Shown here piece after piece: positions 8,874 through 20,800 of a DNA stretch of 35,000 bases. Source of the stretch: Pigoraptor vietnamica (taxonomy: Eukaryota; Opisthokonta; Filasterea); assembly GCA_943704525.1 (NCBI GenBank), contig CALSCQ010002671.1, positions 1 through 35,000 on the forward strand, given 5' to 3'. A program made the position numbers and the translations under genes. Within the stretch, counting starts at the first letter, position 1. Every line of letters begins with the position of its first letter. The notes under the pieces are model-generated. The model was not told the origin of the DNA. It saw only the letters and a program-made list of their open reading frames with translations, and made no database searches.

Positions 8874-11800
8874 ATGGCCACTGCCGTGGAAAATGGGGCG
8901 TTAGCGCAGGACGGCGCTCACGACGACGACGGCGCACGCGAGCGCGAGGCAGTGGCGCTGGCCGCTGCCGCGGCCCGCGATGCGTTTACACAGTGGCTGC
9001 GGCCTCGTGTGGTGCTTTCGCTGCGTCCCGGTGAAGAGAGGTGGCGCAAAATGGTCAATGCGCCGGAAAGGTACGCTCCTTGCGGAGGGATTTCGATTTC
9101 CCTTTTTTGCTCTTGCTCACGTGCGTCATGTCCCGCAGTGTGGCCGCAATAGACGCGTTTGCCGGCGCATCGACTGCCGGCATTCTCGTCATGCACTATA
9201 ACCAGCGCGATGAGCTGGCGGCGTCGAATGCGTTCCCGGCATCCCTTCGCAGGAAGTGTCTTGTTCTGGCACGCCGCCCCAGCGGTGCGATACAGGAGAT
9301 GGACGTGCATCCCGCGCATCTGGAAAACCTTGACACGCTCCTTGGTCGCATCTTCCGTCCCGCTTTGGCGGAATGCAACTCTGGCGCGTGGCCACCCGCC
9401 CTCACGCAGGAAGTTGAACGGCACGTGGGGAAGCTCTCCGCCGGACTCCACGCTGCGCTGAGCTTGAGCAAGGTGTGTGCCACCGTGTCGGGTCTTCCAA
9501 GGTGCGCTTTTTGATGGCCGTCTGCCGTTCAGGGCAAGGCGACGCTCCCCATTCCGCCCGCGGAGGAACTTGCGGTGGCCAATCCGCACAAGCAGCGCGG
9601 CCTGGTGCACAGCCTCGAGTCGTGCGTCATCGAGTGGACGAACACGATCAAGGTGCGTTGGCGTGTGCCTTGCGCCTGTTCGCGGTGCGCTTAGGGGTCT
9701 TGCTGTGCAGGAAACGGTGCAATCGGCGCCGCCCTCCCTCGCGTCCGATGGGCTCTCGCTGCCGATGAACGAGGTGGAGTACTGGGTCGCCCGCGAGGGC
9801 AGGCTGCGCGCGCTCCGTGACCAGCTCCGGTCGCCGGGCGTCGTGCGCGTGGCCGAGATTCTCGCGCAGTGCAAAAGCAGCTACTCGCACTCTCTCGCAC
9901 GCATCACAAGAGACGTTGAAACTGGTGCGTTGTGGCGGTATTTGCGTTGTTGCTTATTCTGACGGTGTATTGGGCGTCGGGATCGCGTGCGGAGGTCTAA
10001 TGGCCTTATTTTGTGTTGCTCTTAATATGCAGCGTACGCGGAAGCGACGGACGTCAGCCTGCACATGCGTGCACTGCGCCCGCACTTTGAGCGCCTCTCG
10101 CAGGGCGCCGCGGGGCTCGAAGATGTGTCCGGCGCCTTTCGTCCGCTCATGCGCACCGTGCGCCTCGTGTGGCAGCACTCGGCCGTGTTGCGCGCGCCCC
10201 AGCGCACAATCCGCCTGGTTCAAATTGCCGCCGTGTGCCTGGTGGCCCAGGTGCGTACGCGGGTTTCGCTGTGCGTGCGCCACTACGCTCCTGTAACCCC
10301 TCTCTCTTTGCAGGTTCGCGAGTATCTGAACTGGGAGGCGCTTATGGGTATGGACAGCGACGACGCATTGCAAATGCTGGACGTCGCGATTGGCGCGGCC
10401 GAGCTGTTCGTTGCGGCGTACCATGAAGCGAAGAGCGGTGGCGGGGGCGACAGCGGGCGCGGGGACGCGTGGCCGTTTGCGGACGAGGCCGTCATCGGTG
10501 ATCTGCTTGTTTTTGCGTCGCAAATGGAGTCCTTGCGCGAGGCCGTGAGCACAGCCCAGGACTTTTCGAGGCTCGAGAAAATCGACGTGGGAGGGCCCAA
10601 GGTGCGTGGGGGGGGAATTGGGCACGGGTTCAGTATATTGTGGTTCTGGTGCGCAGCTGCACCGTTATTCCGCCTGACAAGCGATGTCGCAGGGGCGCGC
10701 GCTGACCGCGGACATACATGACGTCTGGCGCGATTTCGGCAAGTCTTTTGAGGCATTCCGCTGCTTCGGCGCGGATCCCTTTGGTGCGGGCTCAGCCGAC
10801 TTTGACCGGCGCGTGCGATGGTTCAGGGGGGCCGTGGCTGCGCTGGACGAGCGCGTCGGCTGCGTCATTGATCGCGGTCTCGAGGGCTGCGACACCACAG
10901 GGCACTACCTCACCATGCTCGACACGTTCTCTGCGATGGTGGGTCGTCCCGCGGTGCGGCGCCGCATCGAGGGACGCTACGAAGGCTTTGTGCGCGCCCT
11001 CTCCCGTGAGATCGGGTGGGCACACGCCGCGTTTGTGGCCGGCAAGGACAACCCGCCACTGCACCGCAACATGCCTCCCGCTGCGGGTGCTCTGCTGTGG
11101 ATTGCGCAGCTGAAAAGCGTCCTAGTCGAACCCTGGAGCCGCTTCGAACAGGTGGGAGGGTGTGCTGCAGTGGTGTGCGTCATGCATCGTCCGACAAAGC
11201 GAATGTGCGAGTGTTTGCATTGCTGAACAGTCTGTGACGGCGATTTTCAATTCGCGCCTCTCAGCTTGACGAGGCCGTGCGCACTCTGCCCGAATCGGTG
11301 GATTGCGAGCGGAAGTACCGCTACCTCCTCGGCATCATGGAACAAGAGGAAGGGCGAATCCGCGCGGCGTGGGCGCAGCAGGTGGAGCTCGACGCCCGCC
11401 GCAGTCTCGGCAAGTCGCTTTTGCGACGATCCGGCGATGATGTCGTGGCCAACTTTGACGACGCGCTTTCGGCAGCGATGCGAGAGCTCAAGTACCGCGC
11501 AATGCTGTCGCTCGACATGCCGGTCTCGGCCAGTGTCGCTGCCTTTGACGCGGAAGCGGAGCAGACTCGCGTGCTCTCCACGCGGCTCGGCATTCTCACG
11601 GCGCAGTACAACAGCGCGCGGCGCTCAGTGGGCGCACCCGAGAGGCCGCTAGTGGCGAGCTCGCTCGAGCGCATTGACGACTTGCTCTCCCGCGGCATCA
11701 ACGGCATCTGCTGGGAGAGTGCGGCCGCGCGCGAATATGTGGAGGTCGCCCAGGCCGCCGTTGCTGACTTTGCCTCTCGCACGGAGCGGCTGCAGGCCCT

Positions 11801-14800
11801 CGTGCGAGAAGTGGCAGATATCTGTGGTCGTTGGGCGGCGCCCATCATTGCGCGCCGCGTTCGCAAGGATGGCAGCCGCTACCTGCCGCTCGACGAGCGG
11901 CACGCAAGGCGCTCAGCGCGCGCGGCCGACGTGCTGTCCGGGGTGCAGCGCATATCGGCTGTGGCGGAGGACATGTTTGCCCTGTTTGGCGTGTCGACTG
12001 GCTCCGTGAGGGCGGACTATCTTGCTCATCTTGACGGAGTGGTCGTCGCGGCCGCGGAGGCCTCCGTGCGTGCCACCGGCGACTACCTCCTGGCCCAGGT
12101 GTCCGACGCCGCCGATGCTTCTCCGCTGCTCGAGGTGCAGCTGGCGATCCCCGGCGCGGCAGGGCCGACCTTTGTGCCGGAGCTTGACGGCGACTCGCCC
12201 GATTGCGTCGAGGCGCTTCTTGGCGATGTCTTCATGGACGCGGCCGGCGCGTTCCACGGGGCGCGGCGGCTCAAGGCGGGCGTTGAGGGCGACTACGCGG
12301 ACCTACTACTCGCCGACACGTCCCTCGCTGACTTGCAGCGCGAGCTCATCGCGCGCATCGACAGTGCCATTGCGTCATGCAAGGACTACTGTACTGTGTA
12401 TGCTGATTTCGAGCTTGTGTGGCAGCGCAGCGCAAGCGACGCGCTCGCCCTCTTCCTTTCCACCGGAAACGTGTTTGCGTCCTCGTCAATGGGCGACGTG
12501 TCGCCCGACGTCTCGCGCGGTGTGCTGGCCGGTGACAGCGGGCCTGACCTTGCCGACTTCGCGCCGCCAATGGACGTCGCGCTCTTCCTCTCGCAGGTTG
12601 CGGAGATTGATGCGATGGCAGCCGCGGTGCTCCGTCTGCCGTCCACGCTGGATCACGAGAGATGGCTGCGCGTCGACATGCGCCCTGCGCGCCAGGCCTT
12701 GGCCCTCGGGCTGCAGCAGTGGCGCGAAGGCCTCATTGACGTACTGCGAACTCGAGTCGGCACACTGCTCGCCGCCGTCTCTGGCTTTGTGGGTCGCATG
12801 GCGTCGCCCGAGAACGGCATCGCGGGCGAGCATGAGGACCTTGTTCGCGCAATGCACGACGTGCACGCGGTGAAGCGAGCAGCGCGCGACATGCCCGCCC
12901 GTCTTGACTGGCTCTCTGGGGCCGTGCGCGCAATGGAGCAGGCCGGCGGCGCTGCGGAGGCGGCCATCACTGCCGAGCTCGAGTCAGTACGCGCGGCATG
13001 GCAACTCGTGCTGCACGCGGCAGAGCGTCGCCAGGACACGCTGGGTCCACTGCAGGCGCAGGAGGCCGAGGCGCTGTCGGCGCGGAAGGAGGCGTACGGC
13101 GCATCGGTGGCCGCCTTTCGGTCCTCCCTGGACGATAAACTGCCCCTTCGCGACGCCTCACCGGGCGATGCATATGCCGCGATCGACGCGCTCGCCTTTG
13201 CCCTCGCACTCCTCGATCGCCAGGGCCGAGAGCTGGAAGCGCACGCCCGGATGCTGGGCGAGTCGCTGCCGCCGCACCCGGAGATTGCCGCGTGCTGGAG
13301 CAATCTGCGCGCGTGCAAGCAGCTGTGGGACGTCGTAGGCCTCGCCGAGGGGCTGCGTGCGTCCTACCGGCCCATCCTGTGGTCGGCCATCGACACGACC
13401 GTGCTCGAGCGCGACGCGAAACTGGTGCTTGCGGAGACTGCCGCTGTGGGTCAAAATGCCACGGTGAAGGCGTCGCCGGCCTTTGCCACGATGCAGGCGC
13501 GCGCCCGGGGCATGATGGACGCTGCGCGCCTCGTGTCCGATCTGTGCAACAGCGCCATTCGCCCGCGACACTGGAGCGAGTTTGCGACCGTGACGGGGCT
13601 GCGGGCCGAGGGGCCTCTCACGCTGGGCGACGTGCTCGCCGTGGACTTGCCCCGCCGCGAGGCAGACGTGGCTGCGATTGTCGACCGCGCCATCAAGGAG
13701 CAGGGCATGGAGCGCCTCCTCGCGGAGCTGTCGGCCACGTGGCGTGCGATGGAGGCGTCGTTCGAACCGCACGAGCGCACGGGCGTTCCCATTCTGCGCC
13801 TCCCCGCGGAGTTTGCCGCGGCGCTGGAGGACAACCAGGTGGCCCTGCAGACGATGCTGGCGTCGCGCTACGTCGTTCACTTCTTCGACGAAATCTCGGG
13901 GTGGCAGCGGCGTCTGCTTGCGGTCGAGTCGTGCGTCTACCTCTGGATGGACCTGCAGGGCGCGTGGACGTACCTCGAGAGCATCTTCGGGGGCTCGGCG
14001 GACATTCGAAGCCAGCTGCCGGAGGACGGCGCGCGGTTTGACCGGTGCGATGACGAGTGGCGTGCGCTGATGCAACGCGCGGCGGCGGGGTCCCACGTGA
14101 TCGCGGACCTGTGCGCGGGCGGGGCGATGCAGGCCACGCTGGAGCGCCTTCGCGCGCAGCTGTCGCTCTGCGAGAAGGCCCTCGTCAGCTACCTCGAACA
14201 CAAGCGGCGCGCATTCCCTCGCTTCTACTTTGTCTCGTCTGCCGATCTCCTGGACATCCTGGCGAAGGGCTCGTCCCCGCCCGACGTCACGTGCCATCTG
14301 GCCAAGCTCTTCGGCAGCCTCACGGACCTGGCGTTCCAGCGCGATGCATCCGGCACCCGGCAGAACGTCGTACTCGGCCTCTACAGCCGCGAGGGCGAGT
14401 ACCTGGAGCTTCCCGCGCCTTGTCGTCTGGTGGGTCCCGTGGAGGCGTGGCTCGGACAACTTGAGGGCGAAATGCGCGGCGCCGTGCGGCACGCGATCGG
14501 CGGTGCGGTGTGGTCGTACGGCGAGAAGCTTCGCGAGCAGTGGCTGCTCGACCACGCTGCCCAGGCGGGGCTCGTGGCGGCGCAGGCGTGGTGGGCCACG
14601 GAGGTGTCGGCGGCATTTGCGCAGCTCGAAGAGGGCCGCGAGGGCGCGCTGAAGGACTACCACAAGAAGATGGTGGCGCAGCTGGCGCGCCTCATCGCGG
14701 CCGTGCAGGGCGATCTGGCGCCCCTCGACCGCCAGAAAATCGTCACGGCGTGCACCATCGACGTGCATGCGCGCGACGTTGTCGCCGGGTTCGTGCGGGA

Positions 14801-17800
14801 CGGGGCGCAGAGCCAGTCGCACTTTGGGTGGCAGAGCCAGCTGCGCATGGCGTGGGACGACGGCGCGCGGGAGTGCACGGCGACCATTTGCGACGCCCAC
14901 TTTTCTTACGACTTTGAGTATCTCGGCAACACGCCGCGCCTTGTCATGACGCCGCTGACGGACCGGTGCTACATTGCGCTGACGCAGTCGCTCCGCCTGA
15001 TGATGGGCGGCGCGCCGTCGGGGCCTGCGGGCACGGGCAAGACGGAGACGTGCAAGGACCTCGGGCGCACGCTAGGCATGATGGTGTACGTGTTCAACTG
15101 CTCGGACCAGATGGACTACCGCTCGCTCGGCGACACGTTCAAGGGCCTCGCGCAGACGGGCGCGTGGGGATGCTTCGACGAGTTCAACCGCATCTCGGCG
15201 GAGGTGCTGTCGGTCGTGTCCACGCAGGTCAAGTCGATCCTCGACGCCCTGCGCGCCGGGTGCCGCACCTTCGATTTCCAGGGTGACGTCATCTCGCTGC
15301 GCGCGACCGTCGGCCTCTTCGTGACGATGAATCCGGGCTACAGCGGGCGCGTCGAACTGCCCGAGAACATCAAGGCGCTCTTCCGCCCGTGCGCCATGGT
15401 GGTGCCGGACACGGAGCTCATCTGCGAAATCATGCTTCTCGCCGAGGGCTTCCTCGAGGCGCGGTCGCTGGCGCGCAAGTTCTCGTCGCTGTACCGCCTG
15501 TGCAGCGAACTGCTCTCGCGCCAGGACCACTACGACTGGGGCCTGCGCGCGATGAAGTCGGTGCTTGTCGTCGCGGGCGCCCAGAAGCGCGCCGACCCCA
15601 GCAGCCCCGAGGAGCACGTGCTCCTCCGCGCCATGCGGGACTCCAACGTGCCGAAGATTGTCGCCGCGGATGCCGTCGTGTTTGCTGGACTGATCAACGA
15701 CCTGTTCCCGCGCACCGACATCCCGCGCCGGGTCGATGCCGCGCTCGACGCCGCCATCCGCGCGTCGCTGCGTGCGCGCTCCCTGCAGGCCGAGGACGTC
15801 TTTGTGCTCAAGATCACGCAGCTGTCGGAACTGCTCGCCGTGCGCCACTCTGTCTTCATTCTCGGCCCGGCTGGCGTCGGCAAGAGCTCTGCGTGGCGGA
15901 CGCTCGTGGACGCGTGCGAGAGGATGGGGCGGCGCGTAGTTGTGCAGGACATGAACCCGAAGGCCGTCACGGTGGACGAGCTGTTCGGGTGCGTGGACCC
16001 CCTCACGCGCGAGTGGCACGACGGCGTGTTCTCGTGTGCCATGCGCACGCTGTCGACGGCGCCCGGGGACGAGCCCAAGTGGATTGTACTGGACGGCGAA
16101 ATCGACCCAATGTGGATCGAATCGCTCAACTCTGTCATGGACGACAGCAAGGTCCTCACGCTCGCCTCGAACGAGCGCGTCGCCCACACGCCGTCCATGC
16201 GCCTCGTCTTTGAGATCGACTCGCTCGCGCACGCGAACCCCTCCACCGTCTCGCGCGCCGGCATTCTCTTCATGAGCCAGGGCGATCTCGGGTGGCGCCC
16301 AGTTGTGCAGAGCTGGGCAGACGGCCTGCCGTACTCTCCCGCCGTGCAAGCAAACCTCCTCTCCCTCGCGGATCGCTACGTTCCCACGTGCCTGGCACAC
16401 ATGCACTCTGGCCGCGCCAAAACGGCCGTGCCCATGTCGGACTGCGGCGTCCTGCAGGTCCTGTGCGTCGTTCTTGCGGATGCGCTGTCGCAGCGCGGCG
16501 CGGCGCATGCCGTGGAGGGCGATGGCAAGCTCCTCGAGGGACTTTTTGCCTACGCATGCGTGTGGGCCTTTGGCGGCGCGCTCGGCCGCGAGCACACCGT
16601 CGACCACCGCGCAGAATTCAACAGCTGGTGGCGCAATGAGTGGCGCTCGGCGCCGCCCGCGGCGCGCTTTCCTGCGGCTGGCACGGTGTTCGACTACCGC
16701 TTCGACCTCAGTGCGGGCGCATTCGTGCCGTGGGACGCGGCCGCCAAGGAAGTGGCCGCGGCCGTCGGTACCACGCCGCTTGTGCAAACCCCAGACACCT
16801 TGCGCGCGTCGCACTTCCTTCGCATGTTCGTCCTCGCTGGCCGCCCTGCTCTGATTGTCGGTCCCGGCGGTTGCGGCAAGACGTCACTGGTGCGTCAAGT
16901 GCTCGGATCACTCGGCGGCGAGCACGTCACTGTCGACGTCCCGCTGCACTATTTCTCGTCGGCCGCGACGGTCCAGGCGGAGCTCGAGCGGCCGTTGGAG
17001 CGCAAGACGGGGCGGTCGTTCGGTCCGCCCGGCCTGAAGCGGATCGTGTACTTTGTGGACGACCTCAACATGCCGCAGTGCGATGCGTATGGCACGCAGT
17101 CCCCGCACACGCTCCTGCGGCAGCACCTCGACTACGGACACTGGTACGACCGCGCCAAGCTGGCCCTCAAGCACATTTCGGGCGTGCAGTACGTCGCGTG
17201 CATGAACCCGACGGCTGGCAGCTTCCACGTGAACGCGCGCCTGCAGCGGCACTTCTGCGTCCTGGCGATGGACATGCCCGACGCAGAGTCAACAAAGCGC
17301 ATCTTTGCGACTGTGTTTGCGCCGCGGTCGTCGCAGTACCTTCCCGCGGCTGCCGCTGCCGTCGATGCCGTGCTGAAGGCGTCGGTTGCGCTCCACCGCG
17401 ACGTCGCGACGGCCTTCCTGCCAACGGCGGTCAACTTTCACTACATTTTCACGCTGCGTGACCTGGCGCGTGTGTTTGGGGGGATGGCGATGGCGTCGTC
17501 GGCATCGGTGCGCACGCCGCTGGATCTGTGCCGGCTGTGGCTGCACGAGACACAGCGCGTGTATCGCGACCGGATGTCCTCGCCTGACGACCACCGCGTG
17601 TTTGACGACATGCAGGCACGCACGCTGCGGCGCCACCTGCCGGACATCGAGCACGGCCGACTCTCGGAGGGGCCGTTGATTTTCGCGGGGTTCGCGCACT
17701 CCGGCGGGCCGGACTACCGGTGCGTGGCGAGCTGGGCGGAGCTGAAGCGACACCTGGAGGCCGCGCTGGAAGAGCACAACGAGAGCGGCCCTGCGATGGA

Positions 17801-20800
17801 CCTCGTGCTGTTTGAGGACGCCATGGCGCACGTGTGCCGCATCTGGCGCATGCTCGCAGCGCCCGGCGGTCACGCGCTGCTCGTGGGCGTGGGCGGTAGC
17901 GGCAAGCAGTCGCTGGCCCGCCTCGCGGCACACCTGGGCGGCCAGGAGGTCCACCAGATTGCGCTGCGGCGTGGCTACGAGATTGCCGACTTCCGCGACG
18001 ATCTCGCGACCGTGATGCGCGCGGCCGGCGTGAAGGAGGGCGGGGCGGTGTTCCTGCTGACGGACGCGCACATTGTGAGCGACGATTTCCTCGTGCCTCT
18101 CAACGACCTGCTCACCGGCGGGTACGTCGAGGGCCTCTACAGCGATGACGACGCGCAGGCAATCTGCGACCTTGTCCGCGCAGAGGCGCGGGCGCTCACC
18201 GGCGACGACTCGCGCGAGGGCTGCTGGGCGCACTTTGTGTCCAAGGTGCGCAGCAACCTGCACGTCGTGCTCTGCTTTTCGCCGATGGAGAGCTCGTTCC
18301 GCGCCCGCTGTCGCAAGTTCCCCTCGCTCTTCTGCGCCACGTCCATCGACTGGTTCACGGGGTGGCCCGCCGAGGCGCTGCTGTCGGTCGCGTCGCGCTT
18401 TGTTGGAGACATTCCCCTGGTTCCCGCGGACCAGCGCGACGCCCTCGTCCGCTTCATGGCGTTTGTGCACCAGAGCATCAATCACGTCGCCGCCGAGTAC
18501 GCGGAAGTGGAGCGGCGGCGCATTCATACGACGCCAAAGACGTTCCTGGAGCTCCTGCACCTGTTCCGCTCGCTGTTGGAGGCGAGGCACGCGAAGCTGT
18601 CAGTGCTGGTCGAGCGCCTCGAGGGCGGTCTCTCGCGCCTCACGGAGGCATCGCGGCAAGTGGAAGTCCTCCACGCGCGGCTGGCGGCGCAAGAGGAAGA
18701 GCTAGCCGAGAAGCGTCGCGTGACCGACGCGATGCTGCAGCAGGTGGACGCCGACAGTCGCACGGCGGAGGTAGAGCGCAAGCTCGCAGACGAGGAGGCG
18801 CGCACCGTGGATGTCATCACTCGCGATGTCGCCGCGAAGCAGCAGGAGTGCGCCGACGACCTCGCGCTTGCCGAGCCCGCGCTGCACGCGGCTGTGGCGG
18901 CGCTCAACACGCTGAACAAGCCGAATCTTATTGAGCTCAAGTCGTTCACGAACCCCGGGAAGGAGGTGCAGCAGGTGATGGCGGCGACGGCCATCATGCT
19001 CTCGCGGGGACGTCCGCTGCCGAAGGACCTCTCGTGGAGCTCGACGAAGAAGGCCGTCGGCCAGGTGGACAAGTTCCTCGAGGCACTCGTCGCCTACGAC
19101 AAGGACAACATCCCCGAGAACGTCCTCGCCGCCGTCCGTCCATACATCGAGAACGCCGAGTTCAACGGCACCATCGTGCGCACAAAATCCGTCGCCGCCG
19201 CCGGCCTCTGCGACTGGATCATCAACGTCGTGCGCTATTACGAGATATTCCGCGACGTCGAGCCGAAGCGTCAGGCGCTGCGCCAGGCGAACGCTCTTCT
19301 TGCCGAGTCGCAGGCGCGCCTGGAGGCCTGCAGGCGGCGCGTGGCGGACCTCGACGCGCGGCTGGGCGAACTGCGCGCGGCGTTTGCGGCGGCCGCTGCG
19401 GAGAAGGATCGCGTGCAGCGCGAGGCGGACGAGACGGCGGCAACCATCGCGTTGGCGGATCGCCTCGTGCACGGGCTCGCGTCCGAAAAGCTCCGTTGGT
19501 CGCAGTCCGCGGGGACGTCCCGCAGCCAGTGCCGCACGATGGCGGGGGATGTCGCGCTTGCGGCTGCGTTTGCGTGCTACCTTGGCGGCTACAACCGCGC
19601 CTACCGCGCCATGCTGCTGCGGGACCGCTGGCTGCCGTTCCTGCGCGAAGACCGCGTGCCACTCGGGGACGGCATCGACCCGCTCGCCATTCTGGCGGAC
19701 GAGCGCGACATGGCGCAGTGGCAGTCCGAGGGTCTCCCGAACGACCGCTTCTCGCGCGAGAATGCCGCCATCGTGTGCAACTGCCTGCGCTGGCCGCTCA
19801 TAGTCGACCCGCAGGCGCAGGGCATCCGCTGGCTGCGCGCCCGCGAGGGTCCCCGCGGCCTCCACGTGCTGCGCCTCGGCCACCGCGGCTTCCTCGATGC
19901 GGTGGAGCGCGCGGTGGCGTGTGGCGACCCGGTCCTCCTGGAGAGCGTCCCCGAGCGCCTCGACCCCGTCCTGGAGCCGCTGCTCTCGCGGTCCACGATC
20001 AAAAAGGGCCGCTTCATCCGCATCGGCGACAAGGAGGTGTCGTACGACCGCGGCTTCCGCCTCTTTTTGCACAGCAAGATGGCGAACCCACACTTTCCCC
20101 CGGAGCTGCAGGCGCAGGTCACCCTCATCGACTTCACGGTGACGCGCGAGGGACTCGAGGACCAGCTGCTTGCCGACGTCGTCATGCGCGAGAGGCCGGA
20201 CTTGGAGCGCACAAAGGCGGAGCTTGCGGCGCAGCAGGCGGCGTTCCGGGAGGAGCTGCGACAGCTGGAGGATGCGCTGCTCGCGCGCATTGCGACCGCC
20301 GAAGGGAATTTTCTCGGGGACACGGCACTCGTTGAAAACCTCGAGGGCACGAAGCGCACGGCGCAGGAGATTGCCGCCAAAGTGCGCGAAGCGGAGCGCA
20401 CCGAGGCGCTGATTGATGAGGCGCGCGAGAAGTACCGCCCGGTGGCCGCGCGCGCGTCGCTCATGTATTTCCTGATCAACGACCTCCACCGCATCAATCC
20501 GATGTACCAGTTCTCCCTCGCCGCGTTCCAGGCCGTCTTCGCCAAGGCCATCGCCGCCACGCCCCACACGGACGACCTCGCGCGACGCGTGGCGGAGCTC
20601 GCCGACGCCGTCACCTACGGCACGTTCCTCTACGCGTGTCGTGGACTTTTTGAGCGCGACCGCCTGACGTTTGCGGCGCAGATGACCCTGCAGGTGCTGG
20701 CGGGGCGCCCCGAGGGGGACATCGAGCCTACCAAGCTCGACTTTGTGCTCCGCGGGCCGCGCCTGCGCAACATCGCAAGCCCCTTTGATTGGATGGCGGC

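Noticed and set aside
13158-20567. Minus-strand frames of 430-620 codons opposite the dynein exon
   Set aside because: They are antisense shadows of codon-biased dynein coding sequence. None shows a recognisable motif.
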